This document shows positions 12,805-25,210 of a DNA stretch of 64,000 nucleotides, one piece after another. The translations under genes and the position numbers were made by a program. Source of the stretch: Setomelanomma holmii (taxonomy: Eukaryota > Ascomycota > Dothideomycetes > Pleosporales > Phaeosphaeriaceae); contig ML978154.1 in assembly GCA_010015745.1 (NCBI GenBank), positions 520,668 through 584,667 on the forward strand, given 5' to 3'. How positions within the stretch are numbered: position 1 is the first letter of the stretch; every line of letters starts with the position of its first letter. The notes under the pieces are model-generated. The model was not told where the DNA came from, did no database searches, and worked only from the letters and a program-made list of their open reading frames with translations.

Positions 12805-14032
12805 CTACTTTTGATGCTTCTTATGTGCATCAATGACTTTTTGCACCTCGCCTTCTGAACCCAGGAAGATACCCGATCGATCGTGAATATGCTCTGGCAC
12901 AACTTCCAGCATGCGATCCATCTTACTATTGACCGCCAAACCACCAGCTGCACCACATTAGCACCTCTCCCAGCATCCCACAGAGACCAGCAAAACTCAC
13001 CATTTTCAAACACCATCGCCATGGGCGCACACTCATACAAAATCCTCAACTTGCCCTTCGGACTCTTCTTATCCGCCGGATATGCAAAAATGCCACCATA
13101 CAACAGCGTCCTATACGCATCCGCCACCATACTGCCAATATACCTGGATGAATACGGCTTCCCGCCTTCGGCTGGGTTCTTGAGACTGTGGCACCACTCC
13201 TTGACGGGATCTTCCCAGTACATGCTATTTCCCTCGTTGACGGAGTAAATCGCGCGCTTCTTGGGGCATTTCATGTCGGGGTGGGTGAGGATGAATTCGC
13301 CGAAAGCGTTGTCGAGCGTGAAGCCGTTGACTGAGCCGCCTTTCATGGTGATGACGAGTTGTGCGGATGCGCCGTACATTGTGAATCCTGAGGCGACCAT
13401 TTCGGTACCCGGTTTGAGCATTTCTTCCTTTGTGCCCTTGGCGCCTTCGGGCAGCTTGTAGACTGCGAAAATGGTGCCGACGCTGACGCCGGCGTCGAGG
13501 TTGGAGGATCCGTCGATGGGATCGCATGCAACGGCGTACCGGGCGTTGGGGAATTCGTCGAAGAGGATGCATTCTTCTTGCTCTTCGGAGACGAGGAGGC
13601 GCACGCGGCCGCAGGAGCGCATGGCGGAGATGAAGAGCTCGTCGCCGATCACGTCGAGTTTCTTTTGATCGTCGCCCGTGGTGTTGGATGTGCCTTGGAG
13701 GCCAGTGAGCTGTGAGGGGTATGTTGGTTAGCTGGTGTGGTGTTGAGATTGAATTGGGAAGAGGCAAGCTCGTAGCGTACGTTGATGAGGGTTGCGCGGC
13801 GGATGTAGTATGCGATACTTTTGAAGGCGAATTGGAGCGCATGGCAGAGTAGTCTAGAGTATCATGTCATGAGCTTGCGTTCGTCTTTGAGAATTTACGA
13901 ATTGAGGGCGTACGTGAAATCTCCCGTCGCCTCCTTGTGTTTCGATTGCTCCTCAGTCAGAAACCGCGTGAGGGTGATGATATCTGTGTTGACCGCCTCT
14001 CCCTTCTGCTCTCCATTACCGTTGGTCGCCAT
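12805..14032 (-). CDS. FBP1: Fructose-1,6-bisphosphatase
   Basis: Four exons on the minus strand, 14032-13914, 13853-13781, 13709-13001 and 12947-12805, give 347 residues, the usual length for the family. It hydrolyses fructose 1,6-bisphosphate to fructose 6-phosphate, the committed step of gluconeogenesis, in the cytosol. Hallmarks: the metal/substrate motif DPIDGSSNLDAG, the LTGLQG N-terminal segment, the NEGNSMYW and YIGSMVADAYRTL blocks, and the C-terminal GGLAVNSKMDRMLEVVPEHIHDRSGI spread over the last exon. All three introns are GT-AG and keep frame. In yeasts the gene is glucose-repressed and the enzyme is degraded after glucose return; nothing here proves or excludes that. The start is the ATG followed by ATNGNGEQKG. 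Confidence 0.96.
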
Positions 14033-15165
14033 TTTGTCTGCTCGTGTTCCCGAGCAAGTCGCCCTGATCTATTAGTAGTCTGAAGCACTTCGAAGTAAGA
14101 GCAATGGGTCAGTGGTAGCGGTCAATGGTGTGAGGTAATTGGAAAAGAGGAAGGAATGATAAAGTCAATCGACACGGAAGATTTACTACGTCGTCAGACC
14201 TGGGTCCAGGTGGGTAGAGTCGGGGCAGCGGACCCCATTTCGGTATTTGTTTGGCATGAGCTATGGTTGGACGTAGCTTCCACCCTCGGCAATGAAACGT
14301 CACGAGCTCATTGAAATGCTTCAGCCTCTCTTGTTCCGCACACGCACCGTTGGTAGCATAGACACGCGCGAGCTGATGCCGGCACGCGTGTTCTAGGCCT
14401 GAGCTTGTGCGGAAAAAGTTGCTATGCAGCGCGGCGGAACATTGACAGACGCGCTTTGTTGCGGGAAGCTGGGAAGCTTGGGCGATGATGCATGTGCGGA
14501 TAAGAAATGTGGAGTGGAGGGGTTTGGCGGGGCCTTCACGTCTGTCCGATTCCTTCCGGCCCGCGGATATAAGTAGCATCACCATGTCCTCAGGAACATC
14601 AGAATTGAACCTCGAATACTTTGCAAAGCTCGAATCCGCATTGCTCGGCGGCTAATATAAGCTTCGATTGTGTTGTCACGTTGCTATGCTCTTTACTCTC
14701 ACAGTATCTGCAGGTCTCTAGGAACATTTGATGACGGGAGAAGTCGGGCTCGCGGAACCATGACAGCCTCATCTTATCGGAGCGGAAAAATATGTCGCGC
14801 ACAACAATCTTCCTGTGCTTCGGATAAGTCGCGAAGCGCCGATGGCTTGCAGGCGCTCAGGATAAATTCACGATTGTTGATAGCATCCGGGTCTTCTGTT
14901 GCGGAGCGTGTGGGATGTGCCTGAGCCTTTGCCGCAGGGTTGAGCCTCACAATATCAGAAGCACATCATTGACTTCTGACAGAGGCGACAAGATCATCGA
15001 GTACACAGCAAACAAGGAAAGTGATTTTATACAGACGCTACATATACACTCCTACCCATGCAAATGTACAGCAAAAGCGTCCTATCCAGTGTGCTTACAA
15101 GCTTTGTGTGCGTCGAACCATAAAGTAGTAAACACTGGGAATCGTAATGAAAGCCTCAAACACTC
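14033..15165. promoter_or_regulatory. Upstream region of FBP1 and downstream flank of KGD1
   Basis: About 1.1 kb containing the FBP1 promoter (minus strand) and, further right, the 3' flank of KGD1. A minus-strand open frame at 14109-14585 has no recognisable features and sits where promoter sequence is expected. No individual site can be named with support. Confidence 0.4.
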
Positions 15166-18100
15166 CTACTCGCCCTTGAGCTTGTCCTGCTTGACAGTGA
15201 AAGCCATCTCGAGCAGGTCTTTCTCCTCTTTTTTATGTGAATTCTTCAGACCTGTTGCTACGGAGGCACTGGGGTTGCGTCCAGCGTACATAACGTGTCG
15301 CCTGTTGTGGTGCTCGGTCTCGTTGAGAAGAGTCTCAATTCTGGGCTGGGTAAAGCTCCAGGCACCAGCATTGAGTGGCTCCTCTTGACACCAGATGATG
15401 TTTTGAGCGTTGGGATACGAGTCGAGGTTCTCCTTGAGTTGTTGCCATGGGAAGGGGTTGAGCTGCTCAATGCGGGTGATGGCAATGTCCTTCAGACCAC
15501 GGGATTCACGCTCCTTGACAAGGGCTGCGTAGACCTGGCCTGTGCAGAGAATCACGCGGTTGATCTCTTCGTGCGAGTTGATCTCACCGCTGGCGTGCGC
15601 AGGGTCCTCAATAATCCACTCGAAATGGGACTCGCCCGTAAACTCGTCCAGGGTGGAGCGAGCCAATGGGTGTCGAAGTAGCGATTTCGAGAAAAAGAGG
15701 ATCAAGGGTTTGCGGAACTGGCGGTTCATTTGACGGCGTAGCAAGTGGAAGTAGTTGGACGGCTTTGTGCAGTAGGCGATCTGAATGTTGCAGTCCTGGT
15801 GTTGGCGGTCAAGCTTGTCCGGAGAGGGGAAGATGCGAGGATCCTCGTTGACAAGTTGTAGGTAGCGCTCCATACGTCCAGAAGAATGCTCTGGACCTTG
15901 CCCATCGTAACCGTGGGGCAGGCTCATAACAAGGCCGGAACGCTGAAGCCATTTGACCTCACCAGAGGCCACGAATTGGTCGATGATGACCTGAGCAGTG
16001 TTGGCAAAGTCACCGAACTGGGCCTCCCACATGACGAGGGCGTTAGGCGACGAGAGCGAGTAACCATACTCGAAACCGAGCCTGTACAGCGTTAGTCAAA
16101 TCAATACACTACGAGATAGCAGCAACTTACACTCCATACTCGCTAAGAGATGAGTTCGAGATGACAAAGGTAGCTTGGTCTTCGGAAAGATGCTGCAACG
16201 GAGTATAGGTCTTCTCCGTCTCCTGATCGTGAAGAACAGCATGACGCTGGGAGAATGTTCCACGTTCAACATCCTGTCCGGAAACACGGACGTGGTGACC
16301 CTCCATGCAAAGTGTGCCAAACGCCAAAGCTTCTGCAGTGGCCATGTCAATGTTCTTTCCCTCAGATACCGTCTTTGTGCGGCCAGCAAGAATACGCTTG
16401 AGGTTGCGGTGAGCGGTAAAGTCATCGGGTGCACCTCCAATCTTCTCTGCAATGTGCTGTAATTGCGATTCTTCGACTGCGGTGGGAAGATGAGGCAGTA
16501 CTTCAGTGGCGAGCTCCTTGGGCGATTTGAAGCCGTTCCAGGCAGATGTGAGCCATTCCTTTGCGGATGGCTGGTAGTCTTTGCTGCGGTTGAAACTTTC
16601 ATCGAGCATACCCCAGACCCAAGCCTTGTGCTCGTCAATATCCTCCTTGGTGAACGTCTTCTCCTCCAAGAGCTTCTTGGTGTAGATATCGAGAGTCAGA
16701 GGTTGCTCTGCGATCTTCTTGTACATTAGAGGCTGAGTAAAGAAAGGCTGATCGGTCTCGTTGTGGCCAGATTTTCGGTAGCAAACCATGTCAATAACAA
16801 CATCCTTCTTGAACTCGGCACGGAAGTCCGCTGCGAGCTGGCAAACGAAGTTGAGTGCCTCAACATCATCGCCGTTCACGTGGAACACAGGAGCGTCGAT
16901 GGCCTTGGCAATGTCGGAGCAGTATGGCGTTGATCGGGAGAATCGAGGATCGGTTGTGAAGCCAATCTGGTTGTTGACGATGATGTGGATTGTGCCTCCG
17001 GTGTGGTAGCTAGGAAGCGAGTGGAAGCCCATGGTCTCGTACACAATACCCTGACCAGCGAACGCAGCATCACCGTGCAGCAATATGCCCATGGCACTGC
17101 GAGCCTCCTTCTCATCGTTGTTGTAGTGTAGAATGGCGCGAGTCTTGCCGAGAACGACGGGATCTTCCGCTTCGAGATGGGATGGGTTGGCGACCAAAGA
17201 GAGTTGCACGCGCTTGCCAGAGGGTGTGGGGCGCTCAAAGTTCATGCCCAAGTGATACTTGACATCGCCAGAGCCTTCGTCAGTAGGCTCAGCAGTGCCG
17301 GCAAACTCGCTGAAAATGGACTCGTTGGGTTTCCTGACCACGTTTGACAGCACATTGAGACGTCCACGATGCGGCATACCAATGACAATGTCCTTGACGC
17401 CGTAGTCAACACTGCGGTCAATCAGAGCCTTCATTCCAGGAATCAAACTCTCTCCTCCCTCCAGACCGAAACGCTTGTCGTTGGGGTACTTTGTCGCGAG
17501 GAAAGCCTCGAAGTTGGTGCCCCAGATTAATCGATCAAGGATGCGACGCTTCTCGTCGACCGAGTACTTGAACGGTTGCGGAATCTCGAGGCGCTCACGC
17601 AGCCAGTCGCACTGCTCCTTGTCAGGAATGTGGATGTATTCGACACCATACGAGCCGCAGTAGAGGCGCTCGCAGGCAGCGATGATCTCCCGCAGCTTCA
17701 TCTTCTTGCGCTGCTCTGTCTTGAACCGAGGTAAAATACCCGGCCCAAGCTCAATCTCCTGGTCCAGGTCCTTCTCCGTGAAGTTGTAGTGCGCGAGTTC
17801 GAGCTCACGAGGCTTGCTGTATCCAAACTGTTCCGCTTCGATGCGAATTCCTAGCGGGTCTATGCGCGCCTTGTGGTGTCCTCGAGCCTGATAGGCGCGG
17901 ACAAGCAGCTGCACCTTCAAGTGGTTCATGACATCGGAGCCCTCGCTAGGCCCCATGCCCATTCCTGGCTTGAAGTCGGACCCGATGCTGCCGTGGGGCG
18001 CGATGAGCGTGGGCGGCGGCTGGAAGGCCTGCGAGACAGGCATGTCGCCCGACTCCATGTTACGAAAGTAGACCTGCCATGAGACGTGCACGCTCGAGGG

Positions 18101-18415
18101 GTCGTGCTTCCACTGCAGGTACATCTCGTCGACATAGTTGGCCGTGTTGCCCTGCAGGAACGAGTCGTTGGCGTCCTATGCGGTCATTGTTAGCCATGTC
18201 CTCGAAAACTTCGCAGCTGCGTCACAGGGTCCACGCACCACGCCCTTGTTGGTGTCTTCAGCGGCAATGGCATATTTCCGTCGTTGCGACAGCGCAAGGG
18301 GCCGGCGGCATGTCTGGAGGGCGGTCCGCGAGGGTGAGGCGACGAGTGTCGAGAGGGTCGCTCGCGGAGAGCTCTGGAGCTTCCGGGCACACTGGCGCAG
18401 AGGAATGCGCAACAT
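15166..18415 (-). CDS. KGD1: 2-oxoglutarate dehydrogenase E1 component, mitochondrial
   Basis: Three exons on the minus strand, 18415-18239, 18175-16131 and 16081-15166, encode 1045 residues, matching the family. E1 is the thiamine-diphosphate decarboxylase of the 2-oxoglutarate dehydrogenase complex, which makes succinyl-CoA in the TCA cycle in the matrix. The N-terminus (MLRIPLRQCARKLQSS, Arg-rich, no early acid) is a mitochondrial presequence. Visible motifs: NDSFLQG and YVDEMYLQW near the start, PHRGRLNVL, the ThDP/Mg site HGDAAFAGQGIVYE, and EYGYSLSSPNALVMWEAQFGDFAN with FDNTAQ-like continuation spliced across the last intron. Intron signals are GTGCGT...TAG and GTAAGT...ACAG, both in frame. 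The C-terminus ends KQDKLKGE. Identity is secure. Confidence 0.96.
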
Positions 18416-19182
18416 AATGGGCTGATATTAGGTGGAAGACGGGGAGAGGATGGCGGTCATCCAAGCGGATGGTGGTGGTGAACAGAAGCAGCTTCTGTGC
18501 AAGCAGTGTGCAGTGCGAGGCGGATGGAGGACAAGCATGCAATGTCACTGTGAGGGCCTCCGTGTCAGGCTAGCGCAGCCCGGTTAGTCGAAGCTTTTTC
18601 GAGGACGTCGCTTTGACTCGCTGGCCGAGAAATGCCTCAAACACTTCATCTACAGCGGTTCTTGGGCTGCATTCAATGCTGCCACCGCGCTCTATCCAGC
18701 TTGTCGCACTACGTCCAGGACATCGCGCTGACCAGTCTAGAAGTACAACGGGCTGCGACGTCCTTCTCTGCATGACGAGTGACAGACCATGGGACCAGAT
18801 GAGTATTGACCAATGACAGCGAAGTCTTTATGTAAATGGGATACAGACCTGCGCCTCAGGACGAGGCGCTCTGACGTTGGTCAAGAAAACATGGGACGGG
18901 AAACGTATCCGCTACATCAGATGCGTGCGAGGCGACTTGGCGGGAAGACCGGGTGTTACCGCATACCACAGTGGAACTTGGATCTACAAACTCTTGAGCC
19001 TCAATCATAAAGTCCTCGTACGAGCACAACAAATTCTGGTAGGCATGTGAGAGTGCGGCTAGGTCACGTGGAGCGCGTTCTGTGGGGAAGCCGCAAATGG
19101 ATTAGCTTCACCGCTTACATCAGGCAAGTGATTTGAGCCGCCCGCGATTGTCGCCTTGTCGTGTCCGCGCCCTCTACCCACC
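18416..19182. promoter_or_regulatory. Divergent promoter region between KGD1 and TFB1
   Basis: A head-to-head interval of about 770 bases that must serve both genes. Short open frames here are not supported. CCACC precedes the TFB1 ATG. No specific operator can be named. Confidence 0.45.
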
Positions 19183-21181
19183 ATGTCAAGCGCGGCCGCA
19201 CAGTACAAGAAGCAGGATGGCACAGTCACCGTGTCAGCGGACGGCAAGGTGGTGTCGTGGACGTCTACTACTGGGGCGGTCCCCCCATTAACCATAACCA
19301 TTGCGGATATTGGCAGTATGTGCATGTCAGATACGTACAAAGAAGCACACCAGATTGACACACTCAGACCTCCAGCAAACACCTGCTACTTCTGCGAAAG
19401 CCTCCATTAAAATCGTAGTGCCAGAGTCTGCTTCTCAGCCCAGCAACTTCACCTTTACCTTCACCTCCGCCGCCGCACGCGATGACCAGCAGACCATAAC
19501 AGCATTGTTGCGCAAATGGATTGAGGCGTCCAAGACGCAGGCTCCGCCAACGCTTGCTCCCGCTGGCGGAAATGGAGACAGCGCATCGGCCGCTATGGCT
19601 ATGGCGCAGACAGTCACGGCCGCTGCAAAGGACAACGAGGAGACATACAATGACGCGAAGCTACTGGCAAACTTAGAACTCCAGATGTCGCTACTGAACA
19701 CAAATCCTTCTCTGCGCCAACGATTTGACCGTGCACTGGCGGAGAAGCCAGATTCCGTGTCCCTGGGCCAATTCTCGAACCAGTTTTGGTCCACGCGGGT
19801 GAATATGCTCCGGTCGCATGCCACAGAACGGTCCCAGACAACCGGAACATACAATGTTCTTTCGGTCATAAAATCACAAACCGTCAACGGTGCACTAACA
19901 TTGAGTATCACCAAGGAGCAAATTGAACTTTTGTTCAGACAGCATCCGATAGTGCAGAAAGCATACAACGAGAATGTTCCTCAGCTGAGTGAAACGGACT
20001 TTTGGGAAAGATTCTTCCATAGTCGCCTGATGAAGAAGCTCAAAGGCGAGCGTATACTCGAGAAAGATGTCCTGGATCCAAAGCTCGACAAGTACCTGCA
20101 ATACGATGAAGCCGTTGACGATTCGCAGCAGCAGATGGATTCTCTGCCGCTATTCATCAACATAGAAGGCAACGAGCAGAACCATAGCCAGAAGCAGGGC
20201 AATCGACCTGATTTCACCATGAACCCTGCGAACATCGAAAAGGCTCCAATCCTGCGAGTCCTCAATCGCATGAGCGAGAAGATGCTGAAAGAAGTCCCAC
20301 ATTCTGATGCCGATCGTCACGCTCCTGTGGGGCTCGATGAAGAGACATACAAAGAACTCCAACTTCGAGATCTACAGCTCGCAGATGATGACAACCGAGT
20401 GGTCCTCAAGGTCCAAGATCAAAGCAAGTTCTTCTCCACTGGACAGAGCGTGCAGTCGTCGACCAGTGCAGCTGCTTACACCAAACGCACCCCTGCCCAA
20501 GCTTTGTCCATACTGCAGCGCGATTTCGGACACATCAACGCGAATCAGACCAAAGCTGCTGGAGTCGACGTCCAAGCAACTCTTGGGATCAACGATGACA
20601 GCAGTAGCGACGAAGAGGAAGCAGCTTTCAAGGATAAGAGGAAGGTAGGCAGTAAGGCATCAAGGAGCGCGGCCACTTTTCAAGTCATCTCGGCCATTAG
20701 AAAGCGCCATCTGCACGATGATGACTACGCCGCATCCAAGAGTCTACCAATCAGCGAGCAGGCGAAGAAACTGGCCATATCTGAATCCGTTCTCGACAAC
20801 TTGACCATGACGCACAACACGACGGTAGAATTCTTGCATTATTTCTGGGCAGTCTTTCACTCTGGAGATGCAGATCGCGCCGGCGAGGTCGCTAAACTTA
20901 TCGAAACACTAGACAAGTCTCTTGATCGAATAAAATCTGTTGCCGATGCTGCAGAAGCTGAGCGCTCTGTCCAAGTGGAGAGATATCGCAGGGAGGTAGA
21001 TTCGTATAATCAGCGATCTGGGAAGAAGAAGAAGTTCGATTCAGACAACATCAAGGGCGGAGCAAAGGCTGTCAATCAGGTGGCAGAGCCTCTACTGCGC
21101 GCGATCAACGCTGCACGAACTCAGTACCAGAACGCCTTACAAGAGCAGATCAGCCAAGCTGGCCCATTGAGCGGAATGTGA
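19183..21181 (+). CDS. TFB1: TFIIH core subunit Tfb1/p62
   Basis: Exons 19183-19315 and 19368-21181 give 648 residues. The 52-nt intron (GTATGT...CTCAG) joins DIGN to LQQTPATSAKASIKI, a hallmark of the N-terminal PH-like domain that binds activation domains and XPC/TFIIE. Further on are BSD-type segments (LSITKEQIELLFRQHPIVQKAYNENVP and the FWERFFHSRLMKKLKGE block, the second with the typical FW...FF) and C-terminal helices. The protein is a structural subunit of TFIIH in RNA polymerase II initiation and nucleotide excision repair. The second of two in-frame ATGs was chosen because CCACC precedes it and the protein begins MSSAAAQYKKQDG, as relatives do. The upstream ATG at 19156 would add nine residues. 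Confidence 0.93.
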
Positions 21182-22623
21182 GGCGGACAGGTGGCCTTGC
21201 TCGCACCGATGCTGAAAATCTTGCTACTTATGCATAGCGATGGCGTTTGAACACTAGGACCTATGTAGATCTGTACATACCGAGAATTGCCGTCGAATAG
21301 GAATAGGCGATACTTTTCCAGGGCACGGCGTACTTCGCATCCGGGATCCGAAACCTACTGTAGCCATCAAGATCCTCCGCTAGCATCGTCTGTGCAGCCA
21401 TCGGTCCGGGCCGAAGGTTGATATCAAAGGCTAGGGCTGTCTCAGGCAAGCCTCGAACCTTTCTAGGTGTTGCAAACGAGCGCCACCAGCGTCAACCTTG
21501 ACCTTGAGCAGCCACCCACGTTGCCGAACACCTACAGCAGATAGACTACGCTTATGCATTTCTCCTACTAAGGCTGGATCAACCAGATGCAATAATTCAA
21601 GCATATGAGGAGCAGGTTCTGCATCGCTACGTACTCTGTCATTCCGGCGACCTCGCCAAAGATCTTAATCATCATCTCATGCAATCCCAGAGTGGCTAAC
21701 AAGACCTGAGTGTCTATAAATGCTAAATATGATCAAATGAGTCAATGTCTGTCTCACACCATAAGTCTATGACACGGAGATGTCGGCAGGCAGCATCCGA
21801 TATCATTATTTCGCTCTCAGTCTGCATCGATGATCGGCGAGTTCGGCGAAACTCAGCACGGATCGACGTTCTAGAAAGGACCATGGACCGAAGATGTGAA
21901 TAGCCCGCTAGATCAAGGTTGACTTGATATGATGTGCCGGCTGTAAACACGCCAATTTAGCCGGGTTTGGCAGCCGTACAGCGCAACGTGCGGGATCTCA
22001 AGAATCCCAGTCGACGACAACTCGCGAGCCCCAAGATACATCTATTGCACTCTTTTCCACGCTTCGCTTCGAGGCTCATATCTCGGAGATGCGTACCATG
22101 CCCCATGCGTGACGGCCCTGCCCGGGCAGCGACAGTCCCTGCGCTTGCTAGCTTCCGGCGGATGGGCCCGTCCACTAAATAGAAAGGCCCCACACAACTC
22201 AGAACTCTACCTCGACTTCTTGTTCCCGCCCTCGTTTCTGACATACATGCATTGCAGTCGTATACTACTCGGCGTTGGGCATGGTCCAGTCACTTCATAA
22301 TACATCAGAGAAGGAATGACTTGAGGAGAGTGATTCAAATATGGCAACACTTCCTGCTTTCAGATTTGGTAAGAGCCAAGAGCTTCAAGCGAGCGAGGGT
22401 ATGCTGAGTAGTGGCTACTGACGTATGTATGTCATGGGCTAAAACATACAGGCGATCAAACGAATACCTCTGTCACGAGCTAGGAAAGATCATAATATCG
22501 TCTGTTCGAGGAAGCAATACCTTGTAGAGAAGCAATATCGGCCGCATCTACATTTTGCCATCAGAGCCCGAGACCTAGACATCGCCAACATCTACACGAA
22601 AGATGCCGTCGCATCTCCGGCCG
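21182..22623. other. Gene-poor interval, nothing supported
   Basis: Downstream of TFB1. Several short frames on both strands, none with recognisable composition, start context or splice pattern. I see no gene here. Confidence 0.4.
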
Positions 22624-23323
22624 CTATTGCAATGGCAGGGAGGACACAATGCCCTCAAGACGTTCGACGGAACCTTCATCGATAGTTTCCGCGAGCTGGA
22701 TCCCAATAACCGCTACTGCTGCTACCACCACCGCTGTTAAAGGACGCTGGATTTCCTGTCGTGCGTTAGATACTGGCTTCCAAACCGAGAAGACGGCTAT
22801 CGAGCACTGACCTCCAAATCCTTGGCTGCCACCATCCGTTGTTGACCTGGATCGGGTATCTCTATTGTCCCTAGCCATCTACATCAGTACGATTGAAGCG
22901 ACATAACGACCAAGACCGACCGGTAGCGAAAGCTGTGCCAAAGGTACCATCTGGCAACCCAATTCTCCTCGGCGACGTTGGTCTGGTACCGACCCAATTC
23001 GTAATAATATTTCGTATGTGGCGGAGCATTGTTAACAACCGTCAAGATCTCTCGATGCTTCGCCGTCTCTGAGATCTCGTCCCACTTATATGGGGTCCGA
23101 GGTGGATTGACAGCTGATCGATCCGTCAAATTGAGCGGGTTCCGGCTCAAGCTATCCCTCGCGCTCTGGGCTTCTTGCTAGCAACGCACGTTCTGTCAGC
23201 AGAGTAGCTGTGGTAACTTTCGTGGATCCCTACCAAAAGAAGTTTGTGGGTCTGCTCAGTCAGACCAAGACGTTGGAAGAGAACTTGCTTGTCGGCACTT
23301 TGGGCTAAGGGAACTGAACCCAT
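22624..23323 (-). CDS. Four-exon gene for a small unrecognised protein
   Basis: I assembled this from four short minus-strand exons: 23323-23234, 23177-22921, 22878-22812 and 22755-22624. All three introns (56, 42 and 56 nt) are GT-AG, keep frame, and carry CTGAC, CTGAT and CTAAC branch sites. That agreement is unlikely by chance. The product is 181 residues, starting MGSVPLAQSADKQVLFQRLG. The middle is Trp/Tyr-rich (TKYYYELGRY, ENWVARWYLWHSFRYRRW). Near the C-terminus lies a hydrophobic Ala/Val stretch (TAVVVAAVAVIGIQLA) that could be a single membrane anchor or a helix, followed by an acidic end. No signal peptide is evident. I do not recognise a family, and no function is proposed. Confidence 0.6.
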
Positions 23324-25210
23324 GTTCAACGATCTGTGTCCGAGCCGTCACTTAGGCCGACAAAGGAAACTAGACCAAGACAAGACCCAAATATCGCTCC
23401 GGGATATACCACCGAAAAGGTTTGATTCTATACTTATAGTCTCCTCCGAGAAGGTCGAAGTGGAGCAAAATGCCCATGAGACAGCGTCATGTGATGAGCA
23501 TCTCTCAATATCTCACCCTCCCATCGCTACCGAGTGCCAGCGCATACGCCACAACAATTGGAGAGCGGCACAGTCTGAGACAGCCTCCTTCAAGCTAGTA
23601 TTCGGACCGAAGCGCCCTCCCGTTCACGCGTAACCTTAATGCAGCCGGATTCCACTAATGGGTCTTGCATGCAGTCTCGTCAGAACCTCGGTAGTCACCG
23701 AGGTTTGACGTGGCCGGGGTCACACTCCCTTGTGCATGCGCGACTACGCAGTAACGGCAGGTAGCTACCTATGGTATTGGTCAGCCTGATTTGCTGCAAG
23801 GCAAGTTCGCACCATACAGCGGCTGCATGCCAGCTCGGCTGCCTTTTGTGGATCGAACAGGGCTGCATATTGGATCCTTCCGGTGGGATAGCTGCTCATG
23901 CACGCCCAAATAGCATACAGAAGCACGTACTCGGGCACATATTGGCTGCTAAATCAAGAAGAGAATGTCATACGTGTTTCCAAGAGCCTGGGTAACGGAT
24001 ATCAGCGCTCTCGGGTGGGATGAAGGTGCAGATTGACTCTGCGGGAATGACATCGTCAAGTCGTTGGAGCACACTATCCTGTCAGCACGAGTGGGATGCT
24101 AGACTACACATAGTCGGATTTTAGCGTCCGTCACGAGGATCAGTCGGATGGCCATCGGCACAGCTAATGAAAATTCGTCTCACACCTTTTCCAGTCTACC
24201 CTGGACGACCGCTTCATAAGGATCTGCGCAAGGCTACCCAGCAATCGAGGTTTGGAAAATTTGCAACTTGCTTGAACAAGGACGGCTGCCTAGGAAAGTC
24301 GAACGATGATCGATTCACTAGCGCCAAACAACCCGTCAAGTTCCATGTCGAATGCACAAACTCAATACTATACGGTATTGGATTATGGTCGAAAGGCCTT
24401 CTGCACGATGGCCCAAGTCTGATACCTAGTGCTGTCTGGTCCCTTGCTGCCAATGAGGACTCGATCAACCACATTGTCCTAGACGCAAAGCGGGCCCCGC
24501 CACTTCGGGTTTAGGAACTAAATAGAAGACGTCAAGGTCCCTCCGCCACCCATACCTCCACCAAAGTGGCAGCCACCTTCAAACCTGAATTTGAGATCAT
24601 ATCATGCAAGACTAGAGCACGTCGTTCGATCTTGAGAAGGCTGGCGGCCCATGCGCAGTTTTGTCAGTGGTCTAAGCGCCTTCTAGAAGCTTGCCTCCGG
24701 AGCCATCGACTACTGCAACCGGTTGCTCATTTCAGCTGACTATTGAGTGTGATATGATGAATATCGAAGAATTCAGCTGGACGAGCACCTTTAGCCGCTC
24801 ACAGGGGTATAACTACGAGGAACCGTAAAGAAACACCTGAGTCGCCCCTTGCACGTCGCATTACTCAAACTCGCAAATGGGATCCCTGCAACAATAATCT
24901 CCATGTTGCATGCATGGTATCTAGCACCTGCATTGCTAGATACGCGTGCCGTGACGCCTACGCCCGGGCTTCTACTGACCAATGGGGAACTCAATTGGGA
25001 AGGCCAGAGAAGGGCTCGATGTTATCCGCGCTTGCGAACCACGTTGCCCAACCTAGAGATTCGCCCCAGCCGTCCCTTGCAAGCAAGAGCGCACGTCGTT
25101 GACAGTGATCGTTGTCACACTAGCCTCAAGCGTGTAGCAAGCTTAGTCTCCAACGAGGTCTTCGAGCGCGACTTTCCCAAGTTACATGCTGACGATGTTC
25201 AGTCTACATT
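23324..25210. other. Gene-poor interval with weak coding-like frames
   Basis: Contains the likely promoter of the minus-strand four-exon gene. A 115-codon plus frame begins at ATG 24167 and a 127-codon one at 24849. The end of the latter (FERDFPKLHADDVQSTLWHAS) may be the 5' part of the disrupted gene that follows. I cannot support a separate gene. Confidence 0.3.

Noticed and set aside
14109..14585. 158-codon minus-strand frame upstream of FBP1
   Set aside because: No domain, poor composition, and located where the FBP1 promoter is expected.
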